From an uncultured Lachnospiraceae bacterium (GTDB lineage: Bacteria > Bacillota_A > Clostridia > Lachnospirales > Lachnospiraceae): 5,124 nt of DNA. Positions 5,120 through 5,124 of the stretch are shown here, piece after piece (positions within the stretch are counted from its first letter, which is position 1; every line of letters starts with the position of its first letter). The notes under the pieces were generated by a model. That model ran no database searches and was not told the DNA's origin. It worked only from the letters and a program-made list of their open reading frames with translations. The stretch lies in NCBI GenBank assembly GCA_910588595.1, contig CAJUQU010000294.1, forward strand, positions 1 to 5,124, read 5' to 3'. The translations under genes and the position numbers were made by a program.

Positions 5120-5124
5120 ATACA

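Overview
The window looks like a chromosomal segment from a Gram-positive Clostridia, most likely a Lachnospiraceae-like gut anaerobe. The reasons are the YesM-type kinase, the LplB/LplC-type sugar permeases without their own ATPase gene, canonical GGAGG-type ribosome binding sites, and AT-rich intergenic DNA between coding regions of moderate GC. The family-level placement is an inference from gene type and style, not from a database match. All convincing genes read on the minus strand, so transcription runs from high to low coordinates.

Region 1 (about 5124 down to 2819) is a two-gene signalling operon. An extended -10 promoter sits at the very edge of the window. It is followed by a GTG-started, 136-residue stand-alone receiver-domain response regulator (5069-4659). 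An ATGA overlap links this to a 602-residue YesM-family membrane sensor kinase (4662-2854). A rho-independent terminator (2849-2819) closes the unit five bases after the kinase ends.

Region 2 (2826-2550) is a gene-free stretch. Its distal part holds a compact repeat module: two near-identical 29/30-base direct repeats, a third degenerate copy of their core, a central segment complementary to both direct repeats, and a perfect 14-base inverted repeat bracketing the whole. The proximal part is AT-rich and carries a likely promoter for the transporter, with a perfect TATAAT but no recognisable -35.

Region 3 (2549 down to 1) is a sugar-uptake operon. It contains an LplB-type permease with an unusual extra four-helix N-terminal region (2549-1113), an LplC/YtcP-type permease (1096-128), and a 112-base gap with a small hairpin. 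A possible start codon of the next gene (15-1, MFKKF) may belong to the extracellular sugar-binding lipoprotein.

Together the genes suggest that an extracellular ligand, probably a carbohydrate, is sensed by the kinase Cache-like domain and that the signal controls the adjacent uptake system. The odd point is that the linked regulator has no DNA-binding domain, so the route from kinase to transporter promoter is not visible here. The main second-look items are this atypical YesM/receiver pair, the extended permease, and the structured repeat module, whose main hairpin pairs better in minus-strand RNA.
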